Shown one piece after another: positions 44,136 through 53,043 of a stretch of 64,000 nt of DNA. A program made the translations under genes and the position numbers. How positions within the stretch are numbered: position 1 is the first letter of the stretch; each line of letters begins with the position of its first letter. The stretch covers positions 1,857,001 to 1,921,000 of the forward strand of contig NZ_JAPEOS010000002.1 of the NCBI RefSeq assembly GCF_026340975.1. Direction: 5' to 3'. The notes beneath the pieces were generated by a model. The model did no database searches, was not told the DNA's origin, and worked only from the letters and a program-made list of their open reading frames with translations. This stretch comes from Streptomyces sp. NBC_01214 (lineage in GTDB: Bacteria; Actinomycetota; Actinomycetes; Streptomycetales; Streptomycetaceae).

Positions 44136-46763
44136 TCAGCGGACCACCAGGGAGAGGAGAGGAGGCTCTTCGAGCCGGACGGAGGCGGCGGCGCCGCCGA
44201 GGAGGAAACCGCGCAGGGCGTACGGGCGGCCGGGCGCGACGGCGGTGTCGAGCGGGCGCTCCACGGTGCCGGTGCCGGTGCCGGTGCCGGTGCCGGTGCC
44301 CGCGGCCGCGAGTTCGGCCCCGGTCACCCGGCACACGGCCGTCCCGCCGGACGGGCCGCCCGGACGCGGCGGGTTGCGGCTGCCGTCCCCCCGGGCCACG
44401 AGGACGAATCCGGGGAGGTCCGGGCCGGGTGCGCCGCCCGGCGCCCGTACGGTCACCCGCAGGACGGCGGGCCCGCGGCGCAGGCCGCGCCGGGGGCCGG
44501 GCACCACCTCGTAGGCGATGGCCACGTCGGCGGGCAGTTCGGCCCGCGCGTCGCCCCCGGCCGGGGCGAGCACGGAGCGGGTGCTGCGCGGTGCGGCGTG
44601 GGCCTCGACGGACAGCGCGGCCGGGGTGACCGGCAGCCGCAGCCCCTCGCGCAGGAACACGCTGCGGGCCACGGCGAAGTCGGTGCGCCGGCCGTCCTGG
44701 ATGACGGCGGCGGTGACGGTGCCGGCGGTGCCGGGCCAGTCGAAGCCGACCTCGACCAGGTCGGGCGCGGCCCGCCGCAGCGCGAGCCCGGTCACCGGCA
44801 GGGGGGCCTCGACCAGGACGGAGGGCCCGGCCAGGGCCCGCGCACCCAGCACGGCCACGGCGGAGACGGTGGTGAGCGATCCCGGGGGCGGGTGCCCTAC
44901 GAAGCCCGAGCCGTTTCCGCCCGGGCCGTTTCCGGTCGGGCTGCTGTCGGCCGGGCTGCTTCCGGTCGGGCCGTTCCCGCCCGAGCCGCTGTCGGCCGGG
45001 CTGCTCCCGCCCGAGCCGCTGTCGGCCGGGCTGCTCCCGCCCGAGCCGCTGTCGGCCGGGCTGCTTCCGGTCGGGCCGTTCCCGCCCGAGCCGTTCCCGG
45101 CCGGGCTGCTCCCGCCCGAGCCGCTTTCGGCCGGGCTGCTGTCGCTCGGGCCGTTCCCGGTCGGATTGTTTCCGGTCGGGCCGTTTCCGCCCGGACCGTT
45201 CCCGGTCGGGCGCGACGGGTTCGGGTCGATCCAGTTCAGCGGCGGCGGCAGCTCGGCCGCCGTCAGTTCGGTCCGCTCGGCGGGGGCGGCGCCGGGCCAC
45301 TCCACCAGCCGCACCTCGGCTCCGTCGCCGCCGGTCCGGCGGAACTCCACCCCGCCCGCCTCCCGGGCCCGGGCCGTCAGGGTGAGCACGGGATCCGGCC
45401 AGGCGTGCACGGTGACCGCGACGGTCACGGCGGCGGACACCGCGCCGTGGTCGGCGCGGCCCACCGGGGCGTACCGGGCCCGCACCGCCAGCTCGTACCT
45501 CCCGGGCGCGAGCCCCGGCGCGCGCAGGGTCTCCCGCAGGCCCGCCCGCGCCGGCGGGGGCACCGAGACGGGGCCCTGCGGACCGGTCAGCGTCACTTCA
45601 CAGCGGGCCGCGCCCGCCGGCGCCGTCCACGCGCCCTCGATCCACCCGTTGCCGTCGACGGCGGCCGCCTCCGTCACCACCGGGGCGACCGCCAGCGGGG
45701 CTGCGATGAGCGCCGGCCCGTCGACGGCGCCGTCGGCCCGCAGCGGCAGCGCCACGTGGCGGACCTCCTCGCCGATCCCGGCGCCGCGGTCCACGAGCAC
45801 GCCCCCGACCGGCCGCCCCGCCACCTCGGCGAGCGGCGAGTCGACCGGCTCCCCGCGGGTGAGCCGCACCACCCGCCAGCGCGTGTCACCGAAGTCACCG
45901 ACGGGCCAGCGCAGTTCGACACCTTCGGGGACGAGGGCGGACACCATCGGGCCGGGGTCCCCGGGACCGGGCCGGTAGGTGCGGACCAGTCCGCGCACCG
46001 CGCGCGGGCAATCGCCCGCCAGCGCCGCGGCCTCCTCGTAGTGGACGCAGGCCCGCTCCGGATCCCCTTGTTCCTCGGCCCGCCGGGCCACCGCGAGTTC
46101 GGTGTCGGCGGCCTTCACCCGGGCGGCCAGATCCTCGAGGAGGGCCGCCAGCGGCCGGTCCTCACCCGCGGACGGCAGCAGGGCGGCCCGGCGGGCCGCG
46201 GAGCGGATCCGGTGCTCCCGCACGTCGTCGAGCAGGTTCTCGGCGGCGACCCGCTGTCCGCCGTCCAGCCGGGCCCGCCGGGCCGCCGCGCGGACCAGCG
46301 CGGTGGCCTCGGCCGGGTCGACCCCGAAGCCGGCCGCGGTGGCCGGCAGTTCCCCCTCGGGATGGTCCTGGAGCAGGTGGGTGAGCTGGTAGAGCAGGAT
46401 CCGGCGCAGGGCCGCGGGGTCCGCCTCCTGGATCGCGGCCAGCCGCTCCAGCAGCCGGGCCGCGGCCGGTTCCGGCCGGTCCTGGCACAGCGACCGCAGC
46501 ACGCCGGCGCCGACGTGCCGGCGCCGACCGGGCCCGGTGACGGCGAAGATCCCGTCGAGTACCCGTAAGCGGCCGCCGGGCGGGACCAGTAGTTCGCCCA
46601 AGTGACTTAATCCGATGGTCTGTTGCTCAGTGAGGAGTTCCCCGTACGCTCCCACGAGCGGCGACAGTGGGAGGCCGGGGAGCGCGCGGGGCAGCCCGAT
46701 GGCGTGCCCGAAGTCGGTCCCGGCCATCGCTCTGCGCCCCCCGTGCAGTGTGTGGGAGGTCAT
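44136..46763 (-). CDS. Large low-complexity protein heading the GTPase/vWA operon
   Basis: An 875-residue protein. The N-terminal 270 residues are helical (RRILLYQLTHLLQDH, RRAEEQGDPERACVHYEEAAALAG, TPR-like). They are followed by beta-sandwich-like modules of fibronectin-III character, with repeated RYELAVRARYAPVG and VEVGFDWPG pieces. Between them (about residues 515-615) is a Gly/Ser/Asn/Pro repeat, and near the end is a run of seven Gly-Thr pairs coded by a GGTGCC hexamer repeat. No membrane span. A start at 46727 is also possible, since GGGGGGCGCAGAGC stands before that ATG. It may be the scaffold or sensor of the system. I do not recognise the family. Confidence 0.7.
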   Translation of the reverse strand: MTSHTLHGGRRAMAGTDFGHAIGLPRALPGLPLSPLVGAYGELLTEQQTIGLSHLGELLVPPGGRLRVLDGIFAVTGPGRRRHVGAGVLRSLCQDRPEPAAARLLERLAAIQEADPAALRRILLYQLTHLLQDHPEGELPATAAGFGVDPAEATALVRAAARRARLDGGQRVAAENLLDDVREHRIRSAARRAALLPSAGEDRPLAALLEDLAARVKAADTELAVARRAEEQGDPERACVHYEEAAALAGDCPRAVRGLVRTYRPGPGDPGPMVSALVPEGVELRWPVGDFGDTRWRVVRLTRGEPVDSPLAEVAGRPVGGVLVDRGAGIGEEVRHVALPLRADGAVDGPALIAAPLAVAPVVTEAAAVDGNGWIEGAWTAPAGAARCEVTLTGPQGPVSVPPPARAGLRETLRAPGLAPGRYELAVRARYAPVGRADHGAVSAAVTVAVTVHAWPDPVLTLTARAREAGGVEFRRTGGDGAEVRLVEWPGAAPAERTELTAAELPPPLNWIDPNPSRPTGNGPGGNGPTGNNPTGNGPSDSSPAESGSGGSSPAGNGSGGNGPTGSSPADSGSGGSSPADSGSGGSSPADSGSGGNGPTGSSPADSSPTGNGPGGNGSGFVGHPPPGSLTTVSAVAVLGARALAGPSVLVEAPLPVTGLALRRAAPDLVEVGFDWPGTAGTVTAAVIQDGRRTDFAVARSVFLREGLRLPVTPAALSVEAHAAPRSTRSVLAPAGGDARAELPADVAIAYEVVPGPRRGLRRGPAVLRVTVRAPGGAPGPDLPGFVLVARGDGSRNPPRPGGPSGGTAVCRVTGAELAAAGTGTGTGTGTGTVERPLDTAVAPGRPYALRGFLLGGAAASVRLEEPPLLSLVVR
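44920..45215. repeat. 15-bp-period tandem repeats inside the large protein gene
   Basis: About 295 bases of 15-base units alternate three main forms and encode GSGGSSPADS-like decapeptides. Positions 45001-45030 and 45031-45060 are exact 30-base copies. Unit changes would keep the reading frame. Confidence 0.85.
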
Positions 46764-46911
46764 TTCAGCAGATGTGCAGGTCGTTCGTGGGCTCTTTTCG
46801 TTCTCCAGGTGTACGGCGCAGTGTCACGAAGCGATCTCTGTCCGGTACCCCGGGACCGCTGTCCTTGGGGCGCCCCTCGACTCCCCCCTCACCCGCAGAG
46901 GTCGTCACCCC

Positions 46912-48972
46912 ATGGCAGAACTCAACCGTCGCAGGTTCCTGCAGATAGCCGGTGGCGCCGCCGCCCTCACGATGCTGAACGACAGCATCGCCCGGGCCGC
47001 CGCCATCTCGGCGCAGGGCACCACCGGAACGATCCAGGACATCGAGCACGTCGTGGTCCTGATGCAGGAGAACCGGTCCTTCGACCACTACTTCGGCGCG
47101 ATGAAGGGTGTCCGGGGCTTCGGTGACCCGCGGCCGGTCCTCCAGGACAACGGCAAGCCGGTCTTCTTCCAGTCGAACGGGACGAAGGACGTCCTGCCCT
47201 TCAACCCGCAGGTCCAGGACCTCGGCATGCAGTTCCTGGAGGGGCTCAACCACGACTGGGCCGGCGGCCACCAGGCGTACAACAACGGCAAGTACGACAA
47301 GTGGGTCCCGGCCAAGACGGCCACGACCATGTCGTACATGACCCGGAACGACATCCCGTTCCACTACGCCCTCGCCGACGCCTTCACGGTGTGCGACGCC
47401 TACCACTGCTCCTTCATCGGCGCCACGGACCCGAACCGCTACTACCTGTGGACGGGCTACACCGGCAACGACGGGGTCGGCGGCGGACCGGTCCTCGGCA
47501 ACCAGGAGGCCGGCTACGGCTGGAAGACCTACCCCGAGCGCCTGGAGGCGGCCGGCGTCTCCTGGAAGGTCTACCAGGACATCGGCGACGGCCTGAACGC
47601 CGCCGGTTCCTGGGGCTGGATCAACGACGCCTTCCGCGGCAACTACGGCGACAACTCGCTGCTGTACTTCAACAGTTACCGCAATGCGCAGCCCGGCAGC
47701 CCCCTGTACGAGAAGGCGCGCACGGGCACCAACGTCAAGGCGGGCGGCGGCTACTTCGACCGGCTGCGCGCCGACGTGACGGCCGGCACCCTGCCCTCCG
47801 TCTCCTGGATCGCCGCCCCCGAGGCGTTCAGCGAGCACGCGAACTGGCCGACGAACTTCGGCGCCTGGTACATCTCGCAGGTCCTGGACGCGCTGACCGC
47901 GAACCCGGCCGTCTGGGCCAAGACCGCCCTGTTCATCACCTACGACGAGAACGACGGCTTCTTCGACCACGTGGTCCCGCCGTATCCGCCCGCCTCCTCC
48001 GCCTGGGGCCTGTCCACGGCCGACGTGTCGAAGGACCTCTACGCCGGTGGCGGCGGCTACGCGGCCGGACCGTACGGGCTCGGCCCGCGCGTCCCGATGA
48101 TCGTGGTCTCCCCCTGGAGCAAGGGCGGCTACGTCTGCTCCGAGACCTTCGACCACACCTCCGTGATCCGCTTCCTGGAGAAGCGCTTCGGGGTGCAGGA
48201 GCCCAACATCTCCCCGTGGCGCCGCGCCGTCTGCGGTGACCTGACCTCGGCCTTCGACTTCACCCGGGCCGATGCCGCGCCCGCCGCCCTGCCGTCCACG
48301 GCCGGGTACGTCCCGCCGGACAAGGACCGCCACCCCTCCTACCACCCGACCCCGCCGGCGACGGGCGTCCTGCCCCCGCAGGAGGCCGGGGCCAAGCCGA
48401 CCCGCGCGCTCGGCTACAGCCCCTACGTGGACGGCGCCCGCACCACGTCCACCGGCAAGTTCACCCTCACCTTCGCCTCCGGACCGACCCTGGGCGCCCA
48501 CTTCCACAGCACCTCGGGCAACCGCACGGACGGCCCCTGGCCCTACACGGTCGAGGCGGGCAAGACGCTCGTCGACACCTGGTCCACCAGCAGCTCCACC
48601 GGCAACCAGATCAACCTCACGGTGTGGGGCCCGAACGGCTTCCTGCGCAGCTGGAAGGGACCGGCGAAGAAGGCCGGCCCCGAGGTCACGGCCCGCCACC
48701 TGGCGGCCACCGGCAACCTGGCCCTGACGCTGACCAACTCCGGGACGGCGGCCGTCAACCTCACGGTGACCAACTCCTACGGCGGCGCGGCCCAGGCCTT
48801 CAGGGTGGCGGCCGGCGCGACGGTCTCCCACACGGTGGACCTCTCCGCCTCGGGCCGCTGGTACGACGTGAAGGTCGTCTCCGACGCCGACGCCACCTTC
48901 CTGCGCCGCTTCGCCGGACACGTGGAGACCGGTGCCCCGGGCGTTTCGGACCCGGCGATCAGGACCGCCTGA
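46912..48972 (+). CDS. plc: Tat-exported phospholipase C
   Basis: A 686-residue phospholipase C of the acid-phosphatase-like (PlcN/PlcH) family that splits phosphatidylcholine-type lipids outside the cell. The twin-arginine signal is NRRRFLQIAGG with an Ala-rich cleavage region near residue 30. Catalytic family blocks are HVVVLMQENRSFDHYFG, DPNRYYLWTG, ITYDENDGFFDHVVPP and VPMIVVSPWSKGG. The last 230 residues contain two beta-sandwich DUF756 domains usual in this family. AGAGG precedes the ATG. It is divergent from the GTPase operon, with 148 bases between starts. Phosphate control is common in the family, but I could not see a convincing PHO box. Confidence 0.93.
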   Translation: MAELNRRRFLQIAGGAAALTMLNDSIARAAAISAQGTTGTIQDIEHVVVLMQENRSFDHYFGAMKGVRGFGDPRPVLQDNGKPVFFQSNGTKDVLPFNPQVQDLGMQFLEGLNHDWAGGHQAYNNGKYDKWVPAKTATTMSYMTRNDIPFHYALADAFTVCDAYHCSFIGATDPNRYYLWTGYTGNDGVGGGPVLGNQEAGYGWKTYPERLEAAGVSWKVYQDIGDGLNAAGSWGWINDAFRGNYGDNSLLYFNSYRNAQPGSPLYEKARTGTNVKAGGGYFDRLRADVTAGTLPSVSWIAAPEAFSEHANWPTNFGAWYISQVLDALTANPAVWAKTALFITYDENDGFFDHVVPPYPPASSAWGLSTADVSKDLYAGGGGYAAGPYGLGPRVPMIVVSPWSKGGYVCSETFDHTSVIRFLEKRFGVQEPNISPWRRAVCGDLTSAFDFTRADAAPAALPSTAGYVPPDKDRHPSYHPTPPATGVLPPQEAGAKPTRALGYSPYVDGARTTSTGKFTLTFASGPTLGAHFHSTSGNRTDGPWPYTVEAGKTLVDTWSTSSSTGNQINLTVWGPNGFLRSWKGPAKKAGPEVTARHLAATGNLALTLTNSGTAAVNLTVTNSYGGAAQAFRVAAGATVSHTVDLSASGRWYDVKVVSDADATFLRRFAGHVETGAPGVSDPAIRTA

Positions 48973-49699
48973 TCCGGTCCTCCGGTGCGCGCAGCAGCCG
49001 CCGTTCCAGGACCGGGAGGTCCGCGGGGCGGTGGCTGCGGGCGTGCCGCAGCAGGAGGTCCCGCGCGGTGTCGGGCACCCGGCGCCGCTTCGGGTGCCGG
49101 GTGGTGAACTCCTCGCTCGCGAAGAACCGCACGGCCCCGTCGAGGCCGGCCCGGTCCGTCTGCCTCACGCCCCATGCGAGTTCGTCCGCGGGCGCCGGAG
49201 CCAGCAGCCGCTGCGGGGCCAGGGTGGCGAGCAGCCGCGCGGCGTCGCCGGGGTGCTCCCGTACGGTGCCCAGCCAGCTGAAGACCGTGCTCAGCGGTAC
49301 TCCGCGCGGCGGCGGGGGCTCCTCGCCGCGGGCGCAGGCGCCGGCGTACGCGCGCAGGCCCTCGGGCGCGGCGGCCACCCAGCGGGCGCGGTGCCGGGAG
49401 GGAAGCCCCGCGGGATCCCGGGAATCGAACAGCGGCCGGAGCGGCCCGGTCGGGTCCACGGACCCGATGCGTTCGCCGCCGGCCTCGTACAGCGAGACCC
49501 TGCCGTCCCCGTGGCACATGCATTCGAAGTCGTCGTGCGGCGCCGCGGGGGGCCAGGCCGCGAGCACCTCCGCGATCTCGTTCCGGTCGACGATCTCGTA
49601 CTCGGTGGGGTGGACCGGGTGGACCGGGTGGACCGCGTGGTCCCTTTCGGCGAAGGGGTGCGTGACGGCGATGCGGACCGTGCGGGATATCGGCTTCAC
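48959..49699 (-). CDS. Hypothetical protein with HPV repeat
   Basis: Encodes 246 residues, soluble. Near the N-terminus a GTGGACCGG tandem repeat (about 49611-49640) gives HPVHPVHP. Later parts are FECMCHGDGRVSLYEAGGERIGSVDPTGPLRPLF and a Pro/Arg-rich C-terminus. I do not recognise it. The GTG at 49699 begins the coding-like part. Its 3' end overlaps that of the phospholipase gene by 14 bases. Confidence 0.65.
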   Translation of the reverse strand: MKPISRTVRIAVTHPFAERDHAVHPVHPVHPTEYEIVDRNEIAEVLAAWPPAAPHDDFECMCHGDGRVSLYEAGGERIGSVDPTGPLRPLFDSRDPAGLPSRHRARWVAAAPEGLRAYAGACARGEEPPPPRGVPLSTVFSWLGTVREHPGDAARLLATLAPQRLLAPAPADELAWGVRQTDRAGLDGAVRFFASEEFTTRHPKRRRVPDTARDLLLRHARSHRPADLPVLERRLLRAPEDRIRRS

Positions 49700-49769
49700 G
49701 GTGTGATCGTAGGCCGGTTGGGCAGAACCTCCGGCGTCGGTTTCTCCGCCCGTCATCCAGGGAGAACGC

Positions 49770-50525
49770 ATGGCCATCGCCCACCGCAGGATCGGCACCG
49801 GACCCGTCCGCGTCATCGTGCTGCACGACTGGTTCGGCACCTCCGCGAACTGGGGCTCCGTACTGGACCACCTGGATCCCGAGGGCTTCAGTTACGTCTT
49901 CCTCGACTACCGCGGCTACGGCGACCGCCGCGACGTCCCCGGCCGCTACACCCTGGCCGAGATCGCCGACGACGTCCTCGAACTCGCCGACCAGCTCGGC
50001 TGGGACACCTTCTCCCTCCTCGGCCACTCCATGGGCGGCAAGGCGGTCCAGCAGGTCCTCGTCCGCGCCCCCGAGCGGGTGGAGAAACTGATCGGGCTCG
50101 CCCCGGTCCCGGCCGCGCCCTACGCGATGGACGACGCGACCCACGCCCTCTTCCACGGCGCCGCGACCGATCCCGAGAAGCGCCGTGTGATCCTCGACCT
50201 GGTCACGGGCAACCGTGCGAGCCGGCACTGGCTCGACGGGATGGTCGCCCACTCGCTGGCCGTCTCCCGCCCCGAGGCCTTCGCCGGCTACCTCGCGAGC
50301 TGGCAGCCGCTCGACCTGTCCGCCGCCGTGAAGGGCAACACCGTCCCGGTGCTCGTCCTCGTCGGGGAGTACGACCTCGCGATCACCCCGGATGTGATGA
50401 GGGACACCTGGCGGGCCGCCTACCCGGACTGCCGGATCGTGACGGTCCCGGGCTCCGGCCACTACCCGCCGCACGAGACCCCGGTGGCCTTCGTCACCGA
50501 GGTGGAGGCCTTCCTGCGGTTCTAG
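49770..50525 (+). CDS. Alpha/beta hydrolase
   Basis: A 251-residue alpha/beta hydrolase. The nucleophile elbow is GHSMGG, the acid Asp is in GEYDLAI and the catalytic His in SGHYPPHE. The oxyanion-side block is VLHDWFGTSANW. It has no signal peptide and so is cytosolic. The substrate is unknown; it lies far from the Ole-type operon and does not look specially like OleB. GGGAGAA precedes the ATG. It stands alone, followed by a shared hairpin. Confidence 0.88.
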   Translation: MAIAHRRIGTGPVRVIVLHDWFGTSANWGSVLDHLDPEGFSYVFLDYRGYGDRRDVPGRYTLAEIADDVLELADQLGWDTFSLLGHSMGGKAVQQVLVRAPERVEKLIGLAPVPAAPYAMDDATHALFHGAATDPEKRRVILDLVTGNRASRHWLDGMVAHSLAVSRPEAFAGYLASWQPLDLSAAVKGNTVPVLVLVGEYDLAITPDVMRDTWRAAYPDCRIVTVPGSGHYPPHETPVAFVTEVEAFLRF

Positions 50526-50552
50526 CGGGACAGCGAACCGGGCACACGAAAA

Positions 50553-50591
50553 ATCCCGTGGGGTACGAGGAGACCTCGTACCCCACGGGAT
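50553..50591 (-). terminator. Hairpin between the hydrolase gene and tRNA-His
   Basis: An 18-bp stem (arms from 50553-50570 and 50574-50591) with a 3-base loop. On the minus strand it is followed by TTTTT, so it is a proper terminator for the tRNA transcript and may also stop the hydrolase transcript from the other side. Confidence 0.85.
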
Positions 50592-50597
50592 CGACAG

Positions 50598-50670
50598 GGT
50601 GAGTGACGGGACTTGAACCCGCGGCCACCTGGACCACAACCAGGTGCTCTACCAACTGAGCTACACCCAC
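50598..50670 (-). tRNA. tRNA-His(GTG)
   Basis: The minus strand folds as a cloverleaf: acceptor GTGGGTG/CACTCAC, D-arm GCTCAGTTGGTAGAGC, anticodon arm CCTGG-TTGTGGT-CCAGG with anticodon GTG, and T-arm GCGGG-TTCAAGT-CCCGT. It has C73 and a G at the -1 position (50671), both marks of tRNA-His. CCA is not encoded. Confidence 0.97.
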
Positions 50671-50671
50671 C

Positions 50672-51009
50672 ACGAAGGGCGGCGGACCGCCCGTTCGATG
50701 TGCAAGCACAGCATAGCCGATCAGAGGGGTGCTCCCGCGACGCCTTATCGGGTGGTGGGCCGCTTCCGGCCAGGCCTGCGGCGGGGGCGGCGGCGGAGGC
50801 GGAAGCCCGGCCCGAAGCGCGGGCGACGGCGGCCGCGGCGAGCGCCCGGACGATCGGGTGCGGCCTCGACCCGTCGCCGTGCTGCTCCGGCTGGAACGGC
50901 GTGGCCAGGGAAGAACGGGTGCCCGGGCAGCTCCGCGATGCGCACCTGACCGTCCTCGTCGTGCCCCGACCGCCGCAGGCCGCGGCGGCTAGCTCCGGCA
51001 GGTGCGCGG
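50672..51009. other. Region without a convincing gene
   Basis: About 340 bases of GC-rich sequence. Open frames on both strands are low complexity and lack ribosome sites. It may hold the worn-out front half of the LysR gene that follows, but I see no helix-turn-helix. Confidence 0.4.
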
Positions 51010-51650
51010 GCGCCGGCCCGTACGAGCAGGGGTAGCGCTCCATCGACCGCTCCGCACCGAGCGCTGCCTCGGCGAGCGAGCCCGGCGGCTCGCCGCCGCC
51101 CCGCCCGGGCGCGTCACCCCCGCCGCCTCTCCGCTCGCCGTCGGCCCCCGGCTGCTCGCCGCGTTGCCCGCCACCGGGGGCTGCGCCCTATGCGCCCTAG
51201 AGGTGTCTTGCCGATCAGGCCGGGCTCGCGGCGCCGAGCGACCCGCTGCGGCTGCCCGACGTGGCACCGCTCACCGTGACGGGCGCGGGGGAGGAGGAGC
51301 TGGCCGTGCTGCTGCCCGCCGGGCACCCGCTCGCCGGGCGGGCCGGCGTCCGCCTCGACGACCTCGCCGACGCGCGCCGGATCGACGCCCCCGGCGTCGG
51401 GCTGCCGCTCGCCGCCGCCCGCGCCTCCGTGCGCTACGACGGCACCGACCTGCTCGCGCTCTGCGCCCTCGCCGCCGCCGGGCACGGCCTCGTGCTGCTG
51501 CCGCGCCGCGTGGCGCGGGCCGCCGGTGCGGGGGTCGCCGTACCGCTGTCGGCCCCGCGCCTGGTGCACCGCACGGAGCTCCTCTCCCCGGGCCGCCCGA
51601 CCGGCGTGGCCGCCGCCCTCGCCGCGCGGCTCGCGGGGCGACCGGAGGAG
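51010..51650 (+). pseudogene. Decayed LysR-family regulator
   Basis: The C-terminal effector-binding half of a LysR regulator is readable in two frames. One piece (GRVTPAASPLAVGPRLLAALP, about 51100-51175) resembles the start of that domain. A second, from 51206 on, reads ADQAGLAAPSDPLRLPDV, then ELAVLLPAGHPLAGR and AAAGHGLVLLPRRVA. The pieces are separated by a frameshift and an in-frame TAG, part of the domain is missing, and no DNA-binding domain is seen. Similar regulators often control adjacent genes, but nothing here indicates a target. Confidence 0.6.
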
Positions 51651-51851
51651 GGTCCCTCGTTCGGGTGGGGTGTAGGCGTTCCAGGCGGCCGGGTGAGCCA
51701 CGGCTCCAGACGTGCGCCACGGCGGCACGGGCGGCATGGGCGGCACGGGCGGCACGGGCGGAGGTCGGAGAGGGCGGGCACGCCCGGCGGAGCAGTGGCT
51801 CCTCGGGACGAGAACTCCGCTCGAGCGATGCTCGCAGCGTGAGGGAGGAAC

Positions 51852-51875
51852 CGCCTTCGCTCGTTCGCGAAGGCG
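51852..51875 (+). terminator. Perfect 9-bp hairpin
   Basis: CGCCTTCGC/GCGAAGGCG with loop TCGTTC lies 25 bases before the Xaa-Pro peptidase start. It may end upstream transcription or act in the leader. Confidence 0.5.
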
Positions 51876-51900
51876 AGGATGTCAAGGCAGGATCGCCCGT

Positions 51901-53040
51901 ATGACTTCTGACGCCACATCCGAAGGCCCCGCACCCTTCACGGCCGATGACTACGCCGCCCGGATGGCCGCCGCCGCCCAGACCGCCGCCGACGCAGGAC
52001 TCGCCGGGCTGCTGATCGCTCCCGGACCTGACCTCACGCACCTCACGGGATACCGGCCCACCGCCGAGACCGAGCGGCTGACCCTGCTCGTACTGGCCGC
52101 CGGGCAGGACCCGGTGCTGATCGTGCCCGCGCTGGAGGCCCCCGACGCGCAGCGGGCCCCGGGCGCCGCCGCGCTGACCCTGCGGGACTGGGCCGACGGG
52201 AAGGACCCGTACGCCGTCACCGCCCCGCTGCTGGACTTCCGCGGGCGCTTCGGGGTGAGCGACAACACCTGGGCGCTGCACCTCCTCGGCCTGCAGCGGG
52301 AACTGCCGAACAGTTCCTACGCGCCGCTCACCGACTGCCTGCCCATGCTCCGCGCGGTCAAGGACGAGCGGGAGCTGGAGCGACTCGCCGCGGCGGCGGC
52401 CGCCGCCGACGCCGCCTACGCGCAGATCCTCCACCTCCCCTTCGCCGACCGGCGGGAGAGCGACGTCGCCGCCGACCTGGCCGGCCTGTTGCGCGCGCAC
52501 GGCCATTCCCAGGTCGACTTCACGGTCGTCGGCTCCGGCCCCAACGGGGCCAATCCGCACCACGAGGCCGGCGACCGCGTCATCCGCCGCGGTGACATGG
52601 TGGTCCTCGACTTCGGCGGCCTGCGCTTCGGCTACGGCTCCAACATCTCCCGCACCGTGCACGTCGGCGAGCCCACGGCCGAGGAGCAGCGGGTCCACGA
52701 CATCGTCCGCGAGGCCCAGCAGGCCGGCGTGGCCGCGGTCCGGCCGGGGGTCGCCTGCCAGGAGGTCGACCGGGCCGCCCGCGCGGTGATCACCGAGTTC
52801 GGCTACGGGGACCGCTTCATCCACCGCACCGGCCACGGCATCGGGGTCACCACCCACGAGCCCCCGTACATGGTCGAGGGCGAGGAGCAGCCGCTGGTCC
52901 CCGGCATGTGCTTCTCCGTGGAGCCGGGCGTGTACCTGCCGGGCCGGTTCGGCGTCCGCATCGAGGACATCGTGACCGTCACCGAGGACGGCGGGCGCCG
53001 CCTGAACCACGCCCCGCACGAGCTGGCCGTCGTGGAGTGA
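51901..53040 (+). CDS. Xaa-Pro peptidase family protein (M24)
   Basis: A 379-residue M24 pita-bread fold protein, like creatinase, Xaa-Pro dipeptidase and aminopeptidase P. Metal-site elements seen: Asp237 (VVLDFGG), HRTGHGIG, SVEPGVY and VRIEDIV. The second Asp ligand, expected 11 residues after the first, is Asn248 (GYGSNISRT), which would weaken or abolish one metal site. The N-terminal creatinase-like half is present. The ATG at 51901 has only a weak upstream site. It is convergent with treZ, three bases apart. Peptidase activity should not be assumed. Confidence 0.88.
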   Translation: MTSDATSEGPAPFTADDYAARMAAAAQTAADAGLAGLLIAPGPDLTHLTGYRPTAETERLTLLVLAAGQDPVLIVPALEAPDAQRAPGAAALTLRDWADGKDPYAVTAPLLDFRGRFGVSDNTWALHLLGLQRELPNSSYAPLTDCLPMLRAVKDERELERLAAAAAAADAAYAQILHLPFADRRESDVAADLAGLLRAHGHSQVDFTVVGSGPNGANPHHEAGDRVIRRGDMVVLDFGGLRFGYGSNISRTVHVGEPTAEEQRVHDIVREAQQAGVAAVRPGVACQEVDRAARAVITEFGYGDRFIHRTGHGIGVTTHEPPYMVEGEEQPLVPGMCFSVEPGVYLPGRFGVRIEDIVTVTEDGGRRLNHAPHELAVVE

Positions 53041-53043
53041 GCC

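Noticed and set aside
46764..46911. PHO box upstream of phospholipase C
   Set aside because: GTTC-type repeats are present but neither spacing (11 bases) nor sequence fits the streptomycete PHO box.
49770..50525. Alpha/beta hydrolase as the missing OleB of the Ole-type operon
   Set aside because: It lies 16 kb away, stands alone with its own terminator, and shows only general hydrolase motifs.
51717..51765. GGGCGGCAC tandem repeats as an origin or iteron set
   Set aside because: Short, low-complexity and without AT-rich DNA or a replication gene nearby.
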